From contig NZ_JAYEES010000003.1 in the NCBI RefSeq assembly GCF_034653275.1, positions 2,666,001 through 2,730,000 on the forward strand: a DNA stretch of 64,000 nucleotides, written 5' to 3'. A program made the translations under genes and the position numbers. This DNA comes from Nitrospirillum sp034653275. Lineage in GTDB: Bacteria > Pseudomonadota > Alphaproteobacteria > Azospirillales > Azospirillaceae. A model generated the notes under the pieces. The model had not been told where the DNA came from. It worked only from the letters and a program-made list of their open reading frames with translations, and did no database searches. Shown one piece after another: positions 34,601 to 43,150 of the stretch; the stretch's first letter is position 1, and each line of letters starts with the position of its first letter.

Positions 34601-34864
34601 CGTCTCCGTCTCCAGCCAGGCGGCGCCGCCGATGCAGCCCAGGATGGCCAGGCTGGTGGTCCAGCCCAGGATGCGCACCCATAGCGGCGTGCCCCGCCGC
34701 CGGACTTTCGGCGGCTTGGGCGCGGCGTCGGCCGTCTCCGCCCGTGACCCCGCCCCCGGCGCCAGGCGGGAGACGGGCGGGCGCAAGGCGGCCAAGGTAT
34801 CGGCCCGCCCATTGACACCCGTCAGGGAAGCCCCGCCCAAGCTGTTGTCGGTGCTGGTCGTCAT
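31655..34864 (-). CDS. bifunctional penicillin-binding protein (GT51 glycosyltransferase and transpeptidase), divergent
   Basis: A protein of 1069 residues with one N-terminal membrane span (ILGWTTSLAILGCIGGAAWL). The glycosyltransferase region shows LLFIENRQLLDP in place of the usual EDRRF motif, and QRIGGSTLATQTEK for the GGSTITQQ motif. The transpeptidase domain has all three active-site motifs: DLGSTAKLRT (SxxK), RRSVNLVF (SxN) and GGKTGTGD (KTG). It should polymerise and cross-link peptidoglycan in the periplasm. It is longer than common PBP1 proteins. The ATG at 34862-34864 is used. It converges with the hydrolase gene. Confidence 0.85.
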   Translation of the reverse strand: MTTSTDNSLGGASLTGVNGRADTLAALRPPVSRLAPGAGSRAETADAAPKPPKVRRRGTPLWVRILGWTTSLAILGCIGGAAWLETETSGFESVLLARVGRDLRYSVYPGPTTAVRYPTAGPYDERLGYTQMPSFLERLTAGPYRVTAQARMSPTLLDYLDLSFYPPYAEKTSAGLQVLDRGGTLLYGASYPERVFTSYASVPPLVANTLLFIENRQLLDPAHPYRNPAVDWDRFGLALLQIPLQVVNPGAQRIGGSTLATQTEKYRHSAGGQTADGVEKLRQMASASMRAYMDGADTTQTRYRILVDYLNSTPLSARPGIGEINGLGDGLWAWYGTDFVAANQILRATPRTEEDLATQAVVYKQVLSLLLAQRRPSFYLTTNRTALDALCNEHLRVLEKAGVIPPALADAAQNFKLRFREETPDPPDVSYVEQKAVNAIRNRLTTMLGAHTLYQLDRLDLTTETTLDQAAQERVTGVLKRLADPAATAELGLTGDRLLTGADPAKVVYSVTLYERAPHANLVRVQVDTLDQPLDLNEGARLDLGSTAKLRTLISYLEIIEKLYRDYHQRDAAALRDISAAADDNLTRWVTDTLAQTGDQGLPAMLNAAMERTYSAGTGERFFTGGGLHSFNNFEKSDDHRILTVSEALRRSVNLVFIRLMRDVVNHYIAEGPARKDDVLDDPHHPARQTYLAQFADREGSTFLNHFWDEYGGLSPDKALEKLAAKAGTREERLAVIYRSVRPNSTPEDLARFLAAHGAVENDNRQPGTHANAKPQPLKPATVAALFEKADPEKWSLNDRGYMAGVHPLELWLVAYLQESPKAPKRQMLKESSTSRQESYQWLFSTRYKHAQDTRIGIVLEEEAFARIHADWKRLGYPFEALVPSYATSIGSSGDRPGALADLMGIVVNDGIRLPTARVTRLHFAAGTPYETVVGLDDQMKGERVLSHDLVEVVKAHLLDVVQNGTAQRAKGAFHDAEGNPLPLGGKTGTGDQRFDRFGPGGVLLESRVVNRTATFVFYAGDRFFGVITAHVHGAQAANYHFTSALPAQLLRVLAPALQPLMLMPPDQG

Positions 34865-35040
34865 CGCCCGCGTACGCGGTACCCCCCTCAGCGCAGACCC
34901 ATCATAGGCCACCGGGCAGAGGCTCACCCCCCACCTCAACTAAGCGGCCTATCCTGCCCGCGATCAAGCGATATCAGGGTCAGCCCCCTGTAGGGGGTAG
35001 GTTTTGCCGCCGGTTTGACCAAATGCGCGGGCGTCGACGC

Positions 35041-35078
35041 AAAGCCCGTGCCGGGCAGGAGCATCCCGCCCGGGCGTT
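35041..35078 (-). terminator. possible terminator after hisS
   Basis: On the minus strand a GC-rich stem (CCGGGC...GCCCGG) is followed by ACGGGCTTTG, within 40 bp of the hisS stop. The T run is short, so this is only a candidate. Confidence 0.3.
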
Positions 35079-36452
35079 TTACCGGGCGCGGCCGAACGCC
35101 GCCAGCAGATGGCCGGCCAGATCGGCGCGGGCCACGGCGGCCTGCTCGCCGCTGGCCAGGCGCTTGACCGTGACGGTGCCGGCGGCGGCCTCGTCCGGAC
35201 CCATCATCAACACCACGGGGATGCCGGCGCGGTCGGCATATTTCATCTGCTTGGCGATTTTTGCCGGCTCCAGATGCACCTCGACGTTCAGGCCGGCGGT
35301 GCGCAGCTCACCCGCCAGGGCCAGGTAGTCGGGCAGCAGCTCGGGCGCGAACTGGGTGACCAGCACGTCGATGGTGCTGGTCTGGTCCTTCACCAGGCCG
35401 GCCTGGTCCAGCACGTAGAACAGGCGGGTGGCGCCGATGGAGATGCCCACGCCCGGCAGCTTGCTCTTGGTGTACTGGCTGGCCAGGTTGTCGTAGCGCC
35501 CACCGGAGCAGACGCTGCCCATCTGCGGGAAATCGGTCAGGAAGGTCTCATACACCGTGCCGGTGTAGTAATCGAGACCGCGGGTGATGGAGAAGTTGAC
35601 CCGGAAGTGGCTGTCGGGCACGCCCAGGGCGCGCAGGCCCGCCACCACCTGGGTCAGTTCGTCCAGGCCTTCCTGGGCCAAGGCGCTGGCGCTGCCCAGA
35701 TCCTTGGCCTTGGCCAGCATCTCGTCCGTGGTGCCGTCGATGCCGACGAAGGCCAGGATGGCGTCGGCCGTCGCGGCCGACAGCGCCTGTTCCCCCGTCA
35801 GGGTGGTACGCACGGCGTCCACGCCCACCTTGGGCAGCTTGTCGATCTCGCGCAGCACGGCGGCCTGGGCCTCACCCTCGGTCAGGCCCAGCCCTTCCAG
35901 GAAGCCACGCAGGATCTTGCGGTTGGACAGGTTGATCTGGAAGGGGCCGACATCGATGCCCACCTGCGCCAGGTCGCGGAACACGGTGTAGATGACGGCC
36001 GGCATTTCCGCGTCATAGGCGACGGACAGGCTGTCCTTGCCGATGACGTCGATGTCGCACTGGTAGAACTCGCGATAGCGCCCCTTCTGCGCCCGCTCCC
36101 CCCGATAGACGCGCTGGATCTGATAGCGGCGGAAGGGGAAGCTCAGGTCATGCTCATGCTCCGCCACGTAGCGGGCGGTGGGCACGGTCAGGTCGAAGCG
36201 CAGGGCGATGTCCGGGCGCTTGGCCTGTTCCAGGGCGCCGGTCGACTGCACGAAATAAATCTGCTTTTCCGTCTCGCCGCCCGATTTGGTCAGCAGCACG
36301 TCCACGGTTTCGAACACCGGCGTTTCGATCTGCAGGAAGCCAAAACGCTCATAGCCCCGCCGGATGGTGTCCAGCATGCGCTGGAAGGCGATCTGCTTGG
36401 ACGGCAGCAGTTCCATCGTGCCGGGCGGCGTGCGGGGGGCGATCAGGGCCAT
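35079..36452 (-). CDS. hisS: histidyl-tRNA synthetase
   Basis: A 457-residue class II synthetase. Motif 1 lies in the opening region, and motif 2 is FRRYQIQRVYRGERAQKGR. The histidine-specific loop appears as RGLDYYTGTVYE, and motif 3 as GVGISIGATRLF. A C-terminal anticodon-binding domain follows (VLVTQFAPELLPDYLAL). I chose the ATG at 36450-36452 (MALIAPRTPPGT); the reading further upstream has no homology. It is divergent from pyrC. Confidence 0.96.
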   Translation of the reverse strand: MALIAPRTPPGTMELLPSKQIAFQRMLDTIRRGYERFGFLQIETPVFETVDVLLTKSGGETEKQIYFVQSTGALEQAKRPDIALRFDLTVPTARYVAEHEHDLSFPFRRYQIQRVYRGERAQKGRYREFYQCDIDVIGKDSLSVAYDAEMPAVIYTVFRDLAQVGIDVGPFQINLSNRKILRGFLEGLGLTEGEAQAAVLREIDKLPKVGVDAVRTTLTGEQALSAATADAILAFVGIDGTTDEMLAKAKDLGSASALAQEGLDELTQVVAGLRALGVPDSHFRVNFSITRGLDYYTGTVYETFLTDFPQMGSVCSGGRYDNLASQYTKSKLPGVGISIGATRLFYVLDQAGLVKDQTSTIDVLVTQFAPELLPDYLALAGELRTAGLNVEVHLEPAKIAKQMKYADRAGIPVVLMMGPDEAAAGTVTVKRLASGEQAAVARADLAGHLLAAFGRAR

Positions 36453-36624
36453 GGGATCGGACTCGGAATCTAAGAGACGGACAAGACGGGCTTCATACCC
36501 GATTTGCCCAGCGGTGCGCCACAGGCATGGGCGCCAGCGGCCTGCCCCGGGCCACCGGGGCTTGAGCCCGCGCGCCTGAGCGCGTAGGACTGGCGCCCGG
36601 ACATCATAAGCCGGACCCTGCCCC

Positions 36625-37701
36625 ATGAGCGCGACCACCGCCGCCCGCCTGACCCTGCACCGCCCCGACGACTGGCACCTGCACGTTCGCACCGGTGCCA
36701 TGCTGCGCGCCGTGCTGCCGCACTCCGCCCGCCAGATGGGCCGGGCCATCATCATGCCCAACCTGGTGCCGCCGGTGACCGACCGGACCGCCGCCCGGCG
36801 CTACAAGGCGGAGATCCAGGAAGCCCTGGCCACCCTGCCGGAAGACGGCGGCGCCCGCTTCCAGCCGCTGATGACCGCCTACCTGACCGATGGCAGCAGC
36901 GCCGACGAGATCGCCGCCGGCTATGAGGAGGGCCTGTTCCGGGCGGTGAAGCTGTACCCCGCCCACGCCACCACCAATTCCGCCCACGGCGTCACCGATC
37001 TCGCCAACGTGGCCGGCGTGCTGGCGCGCATGCAGGACATCGGCATGCCCCTGCTGGTCCATGGCGAGGTGACCGACCCCGCCATCGACATCTTCGACCG
37101 CGAGGCGGTGTTCATCGAGCGCGTGCTGCTGCCGCTGATGGACCGCTACCCGGCCCTGAAGATCGTGCTGGAACACGCGACAACCGAGGAAGCCGTGGCC
37201 GTGGTGGAGGCGCACGGGGCCGGGGGCCGCCTCGCCTGCACCATCACCGCCCATCACCTGATGATCAATCGGTCGTCCATCTTCGCGGGCGGCATCCGGC
37301 CCCACCTCTATTGCCTGCCCATCGCCAAGCGGGAGAAGCATCGCCTGGCCCTGCGCCGCGCCGCCACCAGCGGCCAGCCCTGGTTCTTCCTGGGCACGGA
37401 CAGCGCGCCGCACCCCACCAGCGCCAAGGAATCCGGCTGCGGCTGCGCCGGCATCTACACGGCGGCCAGCGCCATCGAGCTCTACGCCCAGGTCTTCGAC
37501 GAGGAAGGCAGGCTGGACGCGCTGGAGGCCTTCGCCAGCCTGAACGGCCCGCGCTTCCACGGCCTGGCGCCGAATGAGGACACCATCACCCTGGTGCGCG
37601 ACGGCTATACCGTTCCCGACCTGGTGGACGCCGGCGGCAGCAACGCTGTCCTGCCCTTCCGCGCCGGCGAACGGCTGGACTGGCGCCTGCTGCAAGATTA
37701 A
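36625..37701 (+). CDS. pyrC: dihydroorotase, PyrC type
   Basis: A 358-residue zinc amidohydrolase that closes carbamoyl-aspartate to dihydroorotate in pyrimidine synthesis. Ligand motifs are DDWHLHVR, the carboxylated Lys in KLYPAHATTN, LLVHGEV, EHATT, and TAHHLM with the catalytic Asp in LGTDSAPH. These and its length mark the short proteobacterial PyrC class. It is followed 38 bp later by pyrE, the next-but-one enzyme of the pathway. Confidence 0.96.
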   Translation: MSATTAARLTLHRPDDWHLHVRTGAMLRAVLPHSARQMGRAIIMPNLVPPVTDRTAARRYKAEIQEALATLPEDGGARFQPLMTAYLTDGSSADEIAAGYEEGLFRAVKLYPAHATTNSAHGVTDLANVAGVLARMQDIGMPLLVHGEVTDPAIDIFDREAVFIERVLLPLMDRYPALKIVLEHATTEEAVAVVEAHGAGGRLACTITAHHLMINRSSIFAGGIRPHLYCLPIAKREKHRLALRRAATSGQPWFFLGTDSAPHPTSAKESGCGCAGIYTAASAIELYAQVFDEEGRLDALEAFASLNGPRFHGLAPNEDTITLVRDGYTVPDLVDAGGSNAVLPFRAGERLDWRLLQD

Positions 37702-37739
37702 ACCCGACACCAATCCCAATTCAGTGCCCGAGGCCCCCG

Positions 37740-38414
37740 ATGATCGACGCCCAGACCGCCGCCAGCCTGACCGCCCGCATCCTACTGGACATCAAGGCGA
37801 TCCATTTCAACGCCACCCAGCCTTTCATCCTGACCTCGGGCAAGGCCAGCCCGGTCTATATCGACTGCCGCAAGGTCATCAGCTTCCCGCGCGCCCGCTC
37901 GGCCATCATCGACTACGCCGTGCAGACGGTGATGCGCGATGCCGGGTTCGAGGCGTTTGACGGTGTGGCCGGCGGTGAGACGGCCGGCATCTCCTACGCC
38001 GCCTGGATGGCCGACCGCATGGGCCTGCCCATGCAGTACGTGCGCAAGAAGCCCAAAGGCTTCGGCCGCAACGCCCAGATCGAGGGCCAGTTCGACGAGG
38101 GCGACCGCATCCTGCTGGTGGAAGATCTGACCACCGACGGCGGCAGCAAGGTGGGCTTCGTCAATGCCCTGCGCCAGGCGGGGGCGGTATGCGAGCATGC
38201 CTTCGTCGTCTTCCACTACGGCATCTTCCCCAAGAGCGTGGAGACGATGCGCGACATCGGCGTCACCCTGCATGCCCTGACCACCTGGTGGGACGTGCTG
38301 AAAGTGGCCCGCGACCATAACTATTTCGATATCGCAACGATGGCGGAAGTGGAGAAGTTCCTACACGCCCCTGCCGAATGGTCGGCCGCCAACGGCGGTA
38401 AGGTGGAAGGATAA
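37740..38414 (+). CDS. pyrE: orotate phosphoribosyltransferase
   Basis: A 224-residue enzyme that attaches ribose-5-phosphate from PRPP to orotate. The PRPP-binding loop is ILLVEDLTTDGGSK, and FILTSGKASPVYIDCRK and YVRKKPKGFGRNAQIEG are further family signatures. It forms a pair with pyrC and a strong terminator follows. Confidence 0.96.
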   Translation: MIDAQTAASLTARILLDIKAIHFNATQPFILTSGKASPVYIDCRKVISFPRARSAIIDYAVQTVMRDAGFEAFDGVAGGETAGISYAAWMADRMGLPMQYVRKKPKGFGRNAQIEGQFDEGDRILLVEDLTTDGGSKVGFVNALRQAGAVCEHAFVVFHYGIFPKSVETMRDIGVTLHALTTWWDVLKVARDHNYFDIATMAEVEKFLHAPAEWSAANGGKVEG

Positions 38415-38445
38415 ACCCCTCCCCGCGACCTCAGCGAATACCTCA

Positions 38446-38479
38446 CAGCGGCAGGGCCATCCCCTGCCGCTGTTTGTTT
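38446..38479 (+). terminator. rho-independent terminator after pyrE
   Basis: CAGCGGCAGG (38446-38455) pairs with CCTGCCGCTG (38463-38472), then TTTGTTTA. The T run reaches the stop codon of the convergent XRE gene. Confidence 0.8.
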
Positions 38480-39329
38480 ATGCGGGACCTTCGGCCGCCA
38501 ACGCCCTGCACCGTTCCGCCGTGCGCTCATCGGCTGGGAACATGCACTCGATGCGCAGTTCCTCCACCGTCACGTCGCGGGCGGTGCCGAAGGTGGTGAT
38601 AGTGGAGAAGAAGCGCAGGGGGTGGCCCTCGCCGTCCAAGGCGCCGCCGGCGAAGACCGTGGTGCACAGCGGCAGGGGGTAGGCGTCGGGGTCCCGCGAC
38701 CGCCAGCGGGCGGGCACGCCGGGATAGGCCAGCACGTCGTCCAGCAGGGTGCGCAGGCCCTGATCCAGGGGCGTGGCCGCCACCTCGTTGTGCAGATGGC
38801 GGATCAGGTCGCCGGCCAGGCTTTCCCAATTGCCCATGACGGCGCGCATGTCCTCTGGATCGAAGATCTGGCGCAGGATGTTGTTATGTCGGGGCATGCG
38901 GCCACGCGCCAGGCTGACGATGCGGGCGGTGGCACGGTTGATGCGCACCACGTCCCATCGGCGGTCCATCACCAGGGCGGGATAAGGTTCCTGCTGCTTG
39001 ATGATGAAGTCGATGGCCTGACGCACGGGTGCCATCTCCGGCATCGTCAGGGTGCGCTCGCCATAGCGGGGCGCGTAGCCGGCGGCCACCAGCAGGGCGT
39101 TGCGCTCCCGCAGGGGCATGTCCAGCGTATCGGCCAGGCGGGCCAACAACTCGCGGCTGGGCTGGGCCTTGCCGGTTTCCACACAGCTGAGGTGCCGGGT
39201 GGAGACGCCGGCCTCCAGCGCCAGATCCATCTGGCTCATGCGCCGCGCCGCCCGCCATTCGCGCAGCAGCAGGCCCAGCGGAGTCAGCTGGGAGGGGATG
39301 GCGGTCACGGTCGCGGCGGCATGGGTCAT
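38478..39329 (-). CDS. XRE family regulator with MmyB-like ligand domain
   Basis: A 283-residue regulator. The N-terminal helix-turn-helix is SQMDLALEAGVSTRHLSCVE (about residues 32-51). The C-terminal domain, with YPALVMDRRWDVVRINRATA and FGTARDVTVEELRIECMFPA, matches the MmyB-like ligand-binding family fused to XRE domains in actinobacteria and proteobacteria. It is divergent from an exported hydrolase gene with an inverted repeat between them, and probably controls that gene. Ligand unknown. Confidence 0.88.
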   Translation of the reverse strand: MTHAAATVTAIPSQLTPLGLLLREWRAARRMSQMDLALEAGVSTRHLSCVETGKAQPSRELLARLADTLDMPLRERNALLVAAGYAPRYGERTLTMPEMAPVRQAIDFIIKQQEPYPALVMDRRWDVVRINRATARIVSLARGRMPRHNNILRQIFDPEDMRAVMGNWESLAGDLIRHLHNEVAATPLDQGLRTLLDDVLAYPGVPARWRSRDPDAYPLPLCTTVFAGGALDGEGHPLRFFSTITTFGTARDVTVEELRIECMFPADERTAERCRALAAEGPA

Positions 39330-39363
39330 GGTGGGTGAATGATACGGCGGCCGTGGGCAAAAG

Positions 39364-39395
39364 CCATGACCTTGGAGGTCAAGAAACCATGACCT
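39364..39395. promoter_or_regulatory. candidate operator of the XRE/MmyB regulator
   Basis: TGACCT (39367-39372) and AGGTCA (39376-39381) form a 15-bp dyad. CCATGACCT occurs at 39364 and again at 39387, 23 bp apart, giving a third half-site. It lies midway between the divergent starts at 39329 and 39487. Confidence 0.5.
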
Positions 39396-39486
39396 GGCGG
39401 GTTATCGACCGCGCATGAGACCCGGGCGTATCCCTGGGGCATCCGAACCACCCGCCCCCACCACCCTGCTCCAGAGGGGATGAGAG

Positions 39487-40476
39487 ATGCTGACCGCACC
39501 GTTCGCCCGCCGTCATTTCCTGCAAGGCCTGGCCGGGGCCGGCGCCACGCTGGCACTGGGAAGCCCCGGTGCCGGCGCGGCCGCCCTGTCCGGCACCGGG
39601 CCGCTGGACGCCGCCGCCTACCGGTCCTTGCGCCGCTACGCCGGCACGCCCTTCGGCCATGTCGCCTACATGGACCAGGGCAGCGGCCCCGACGCCCTGT
39701 TCCTGCACGGTTTCCCCCTGAACAGCTTCCAATGGCGCGGCGCCATCGACCGGCTGTCGGCCCATCGCCGCTGCCTGGCGCCGGACTTCCTGGGCCTGGG
39801 CTACAGCCGCGTGCCGGACGGCCAGGCGGTGACGCCCATGGTCCAGGTGCGCATGCTGGCCGCCTTCCTGGACAGCGTGGGCGCCAACACCGTGGACATC
39901 GTGGCCAATGACAGCGGCGGGGCCGTGGCCCAACTGTTCGTCACCCAATACCCCAAGCGGGTGCGCAGCCTGCTGCTGACCAACTGCGATACCGAGCCCG
40001 ACAGCCCACCCCCGGCCCTGCGGCCGGTGCTGGACATGGCGCGGGCCGGAACCTTCGCCGACCGCTGGCTGGCGCGCTGGGTGGCGGACAAGGATTTGGC
40101 CCGCGGGCCCACGGGCCTGGGCGGCCAGACCTTCAGCGACCCCACCCGCCCCACGGACGAGGCCATCGACTATTACCTGGGCCCGCTGGTCAGCAGCCCC
40201 CGGCGCAAGGACCTGGTGCACGCCTACACCCTGGGCCTGGACCCCAACCCGCTGGCCGGCATCGAGAAGGAATTGCGCCGCGTGACGGTACCCGCGCGCA
40301 TCGTCTGGGGCACCGCCGACACCATCTTCGACCCCGCCGGCGGCGACTACCTGGCCGGCATCCTGCCCAATTGCCAGGGCGTGCGCCATCTGCCCCAGGC
40401 CAAGCTGTTCTTCCCCGAGGAATATCCGGACGTGATCGCGGCGGAGGCCAGGACGCTGTGGGGCGTGACCGCCTGA
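39487..40476 (+). CDS. Tat-exported alpha/beta hydrolase, haloalkane dehalogenase-like
   Basis: A 329-residue protein. The N-terminus has the twin-arginine motif ARRHFLQG followed by a mild hydrophobic stretch ending near GAGAAA, so export in folded form is predicted. The nucleophile elbow is VANDSGGAV with Asp142 instead of Ser, as in haloalkane dehalogenases and epoxide hydrolases. The other triad residues are probably Asp in WGTADTIF and His in VRHLPQAK. LFLHGFPLNSFQWRG supplies the oxyanion HG. The true substrate is unknown. It is likely controlled by the divergent XRE regulator. Confidence 0.8.
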   Translation: MLTAPFARRHFLQGLAGAGATLALGSPGAGAAALSGTGPLDAAAYRSLRRYAGTPFGHVAYMDQGSGPDALFLHGFPLNSFQWRGAIDRLSAHRRCLAPDFLGLGYSRVPDGQAVTPMVQVRMLAAFLDSVGANTVDIVANDSGGAVAQLFVTQYPKRVRSLLLTNCDTEPDSPPPALRPVLDMARAGTFADRWLARWVADKDLARGPTGLGGQTFSDPTRPTDEAIDYYLGPLVSSPRRKDLVHAYTLGLDPNPLAGIEKELRRVTVPARIVWGTADTIFDPAGGDYLAGILPNCQGVRHLPQAKLFFPEEYPDVIAAEARTLWGVTA

Positions 40477-40500
40477 AAGCCCACCGTCCCCTTTTCCAGC

Positions 40501-40537
40501 AAAAAAAACCCCGCGGGAGCGATCCCGCGGGGTTTTT
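40501..40537. terminator. bidirectional rho-independent terminator
   Basis: CCCCGCGGGA (40509-40518) pairs with TCCCGCGGGG (40523-40532), flanked by A8 and T5. It serves both the hydrolase gene (plus) and the convergent chemotaxis receptor gene (minus). Confidence 0.92.
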
Positions 40538-40554
40538 CGATGCGCGAGAGCGGC

Positions 40555-42243
40555 TTAGGCGGCGCGGACCTGCTGCAGGAAGCGGTCCACCTGGCCGGCC
40601 AGGGTGTCGGACTGCTGGGCCAGGCCGGTGGCGGCGCCCAGAACCTGGGTGGCCGACTTGCCGGTATCCTCGGCCGCGTGCTGCAGCGAGCCGATGTTGC
40701 GCGACACTTCCATGGTGCCCATGGAGGCCTGCTGGACGTTGCGGGCGATTTCCTTGGTCGCCGCGTCCTGCTCTTCCACCGCGCCCGCGACCATGTCGGA
40801 GATGTCGTTGATCTCGGCGATGGTCCTGGAAATGGTGATGATGGCGTCGACCGCGTCGCGGGTGGCGTCCTGCATGGTGGAGATCTGGGCGGAGATTTCC
40901 TCCGTCGCCTTGGCCGTCTGGTTGGCCAGGCTCTTCACCTCGCTGGCCACGACCGCGAAGCCCTTGCCGGCTTCACCGGCGCGGGCCGCCTCGATGGTGG
41001 CGTTCAGCGCCAGGAGGTTGGTCTGGCTGGCGATGTCGGAGATCAGCTTCACCACGTCGCCGATGCTCTGGGCGCGCGAGGCCAGCGACTGCACGGTCTC
41101 GTTCGTCTTCTCGGCGGTGGAGGCGGCGGCCTTGGCGATGCGGGCCGAGGTGTTGACCTGGTTGGAAATCTCGGCCAGCGAACCGGCCAGTTCCTCGGTG
41201 GCGCTTGCCACCGATTGCACGTTGGCCGAGGCCTGCTGCGTGGCGGCAGCGACGGCGCCGGCCTGGCTGCGGCTTTCGTCGGCCGAACCGGACAACGTCT
41301 GCGCGCTGGACTGCATGCGGGTGGCGGCCTCGGACACCTGGGCCACGACGCCCTTCACGGTGCTCTCGAACTCATCGGCCAGTCGGTTCATGGTGCGGCG
41401 CTTCTCTTCCGCCGACTCCCGCTCCGCCTGTTCCTGCACCTTCTTCAGGCGCTCCACCTCGATGGCGTTGTCCTTGAACACCTGGACGGAGGCGGCCATG
41501 GCGCCGATCTCGTCGCCCCGCTCCGTGCCGGTGATGTCCACGGTCAGGTCTCCGCTGGCCAGGCGGCCCATGGCGGTCTGCAAGGTGGTCAGCGGACGGC
41601 TGACCAGGAAGTGCAGCAGCACGGCCAGACCGCCGACCAGGATGGCCAGCACGATGATGGCGGTCAGCAGCGAGCCCTTGACGGTGGAGGAGATGGCCTC
41701 GTTCAGGCCCTGGCGGCTCCACGCCACGATCAGGGTGCCGACTTGGTCATGGTTGGCGCCGGCCTTCACCGGCGACATGACGATCAGGTGGTCGCCCTTG
41801 TCGAAGGACTTGGTCTCGGTGACCTTCTTGGGCAGGTCCTTGTCCTTGTCGATGGCGTAGGTCGGCAGGGTCTTGCTGTCGAAGCTGTCCAGGGATTCGC
41901 CATCGGCGTCGTTCACGCGCACACCCGCCAGGCTGCCGCCCGCGCGGGTGCTGAGGTCGGCATAGGCGTCGGCGATAGAATCCTGCTGCTTGAAGCGGAC
42001 GGCGGCGCTCATCTGCTGCGCCAGCATTTCCGTTTCCTGCCGCTCGGACGCCACGGACTGGGCCAGCATGGCCTTATGCATCTGGTTGGTGCTGAGCCAA
42101 ATGACAGCACCCAGGCCGATAATCGTGGGAATGGCGACCGCGGGGGCGATCTTGCGCCCAATGGTAAACCAGCTCTTGGAATTTTCCGGCTTCTTCACCA
42201 GGCCACTGACGCGTCCCAAAAACCCATCTGCCTCATACGACAT
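40555..42243 (-). CDS. methyl-accepting chemotaxis protein
   Basis: A 562-residue receptor. Membrane span 1 lies near residues 35-51 (AIPTIIGLGAVIWL). A periplasmic sensor of about 140 residues follows, then span 2 (TAIIVLAILVGGLAVLLHFL), a HAMP domain (RPLTTLQTAMGRLASGDL) and the signalling domain. The signalling tip reads EISNQVNTSARIAK and, at the hairpin, DIASQTNLLALNATIEAARA. The sensor ligand cannot be told from sequence. It is monocistronic, with its own terminator. Confidence 0.93.
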   Translation of the reverse strand: MSYEADGFLGRVSGLVKKPENSKSWFTIGRKIAPAVAIPTIIGLGAVIWLSTNQMHKAMLAQSVASERQETEMLAQQMSAAVRFKQQDSIADAYADLSTRAGGSLAGVRVNDADGESLDSFDSKTLPTYAIDKDKDLPKKVTETKSFDKGDHLIVMSPVKAGANHDQVGTLIVAWSRQGLNEAISSTVKGSLLTAIIVLAILVGGLAVLLHFLVSRPLTTLQTAMGRLASGDLTVDITGTERGDEIGAMAASVQVFKDNAIEVERLKKVQEQAERESAEEKRRTMNRLADEFESTVKGVVAQVSEAATRMQSSAQTLSGSADESRSQAGAVAAATQQASANVQSVASATEELAGSLAEISNQVNTSARIAKAAASTAEKTNETVQSLASRAQSIGDVVKLISDIASQTNLLALNATIEAARAGEAGKGFAVVASEVKSLANQTAKATEEISAQISTMQDATRDAVDAIITISRTIAEINDISDMVAGAVEEQDAATKEIARNVQQASMGTMEVSRNIGSLQHAAEDTGKSATQVLGAATGLAQQSDTLAGQVDRFLQQVRAA

Positions 42244-42838
42244 TATTAACTACCCCTGCTTTGTTCATTGCCCCGCGCCGCTCTCATCGCCAAGACCGGC
42301 AACCACCCTGCCGAACCCGGTGCGCGCCCCCGGGCCCCACCCACAGTTCGGTGGCGGCCGGCCTAGGCCCTGGGCTAATACCTAGACATGCTTTCGCAGA
42401 CCTGTAAACTGACTTATAACCTCAACTACAGTTAACGCCGCCAGGGACCACGACGACTGAAATTTATCCTTCGCAATGCGGAAAGGATTTCAGTTCTGAT
42501 CCATTAGCGTCCGACTCTGGTTAAAACGCCGGAATCCAAGGCGGTAGCGGGGTGAGGTAAACGAAATGGGGGGAAAGGGGTCGGACCCCGCTGTTCTTCT
42601 TAGCATTTTAAGTAATAAAAATTCAGCTCGGATGACAAAAAACATCATCGCTCCGTCACATCGGATCTCGGCCGCCATCGCTCCGGCCGACCGGGACGGC
42701 GGCTGATCGCGAACAGGGCGTGGGCCCGCAGCGTACGGGCCCCGGGCGTGAACACAACCGTAGGTAACGATCCGTAAACCTTTGGCGGATAGTCTTTTTT
42801 TGACCGTGTACTTACTGGACTCTGGGAGGTTGGTGCAG
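42244..42838. other. 595-bp intergenic region with hairpins
   Basis: No convincing gene. It is partly AT-rich. It contains an imperfect inverted repeat at 42456-42494 (ACTGAAA...TCCTT with AAGGA...TTTCAGT), the dyad GGGGTCGGACCCC near 42576-42588, and a G/C-rich block near 42690-42760. It separates the divergent chemotaxis receptor and a small secreted protein. A small RNA is possible but no full promoter-terminator pair was found. Confidence 0.4.
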
Positions 42839-43150
42839 ATGATGAAGCGGGTGGCAGCCATCGTCCTGATGGCTGGTTTGGGGGTTGCGGGCGTGGCGCG
42901 GGCGGAGTGCTCGCTGGGCGCGCCCCCCGCCGTGCCGGACGGCAGCAAGGCGGCGGAAGCGGAAATGCAGGCGGCATCCGCGGCCGTGAAGAAGTTCATG
43001 GCGGAGACCCAGGACTATATGAGCTGTGTCGAGTTCGAAGGCAAAAACGGCAACGGCAACTGGCAGAAGAAGTACAACGACGCCGTCGACCAGATGCAGA
43101 AGCTCGCGAGCGAATTCAACAAACAGTTGAAGGCCTTCAAATCCAAATAA
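42839..43150 (+). CDS. small secreted protein, about 103 residues
   Basis: I do not recognise the family. It has a clear signal peptide (MMKRVAAIVLMAGLGVAGVA) cut after RA. The mature part is about 80 residues, helical and charged (ASAAVKKFMAETQDYMSC, YNDAVDQMQKLASEFNKQ) with two cysteines that could form a disulfide. GGGAGG nine bases before ATG 42839 is a strong ribosome site. Probably periplasmic. Confidence 0.7.
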   Translation: MMKRVAAIVLMAGLGVAGVARAECSLGAPPAVPDGSKAAEAEMQAASAAVKKFMAETQDYMSCVEFEGKNGNGNWQKKYNDAVDQMQKLASEFNKQLKAFKSK

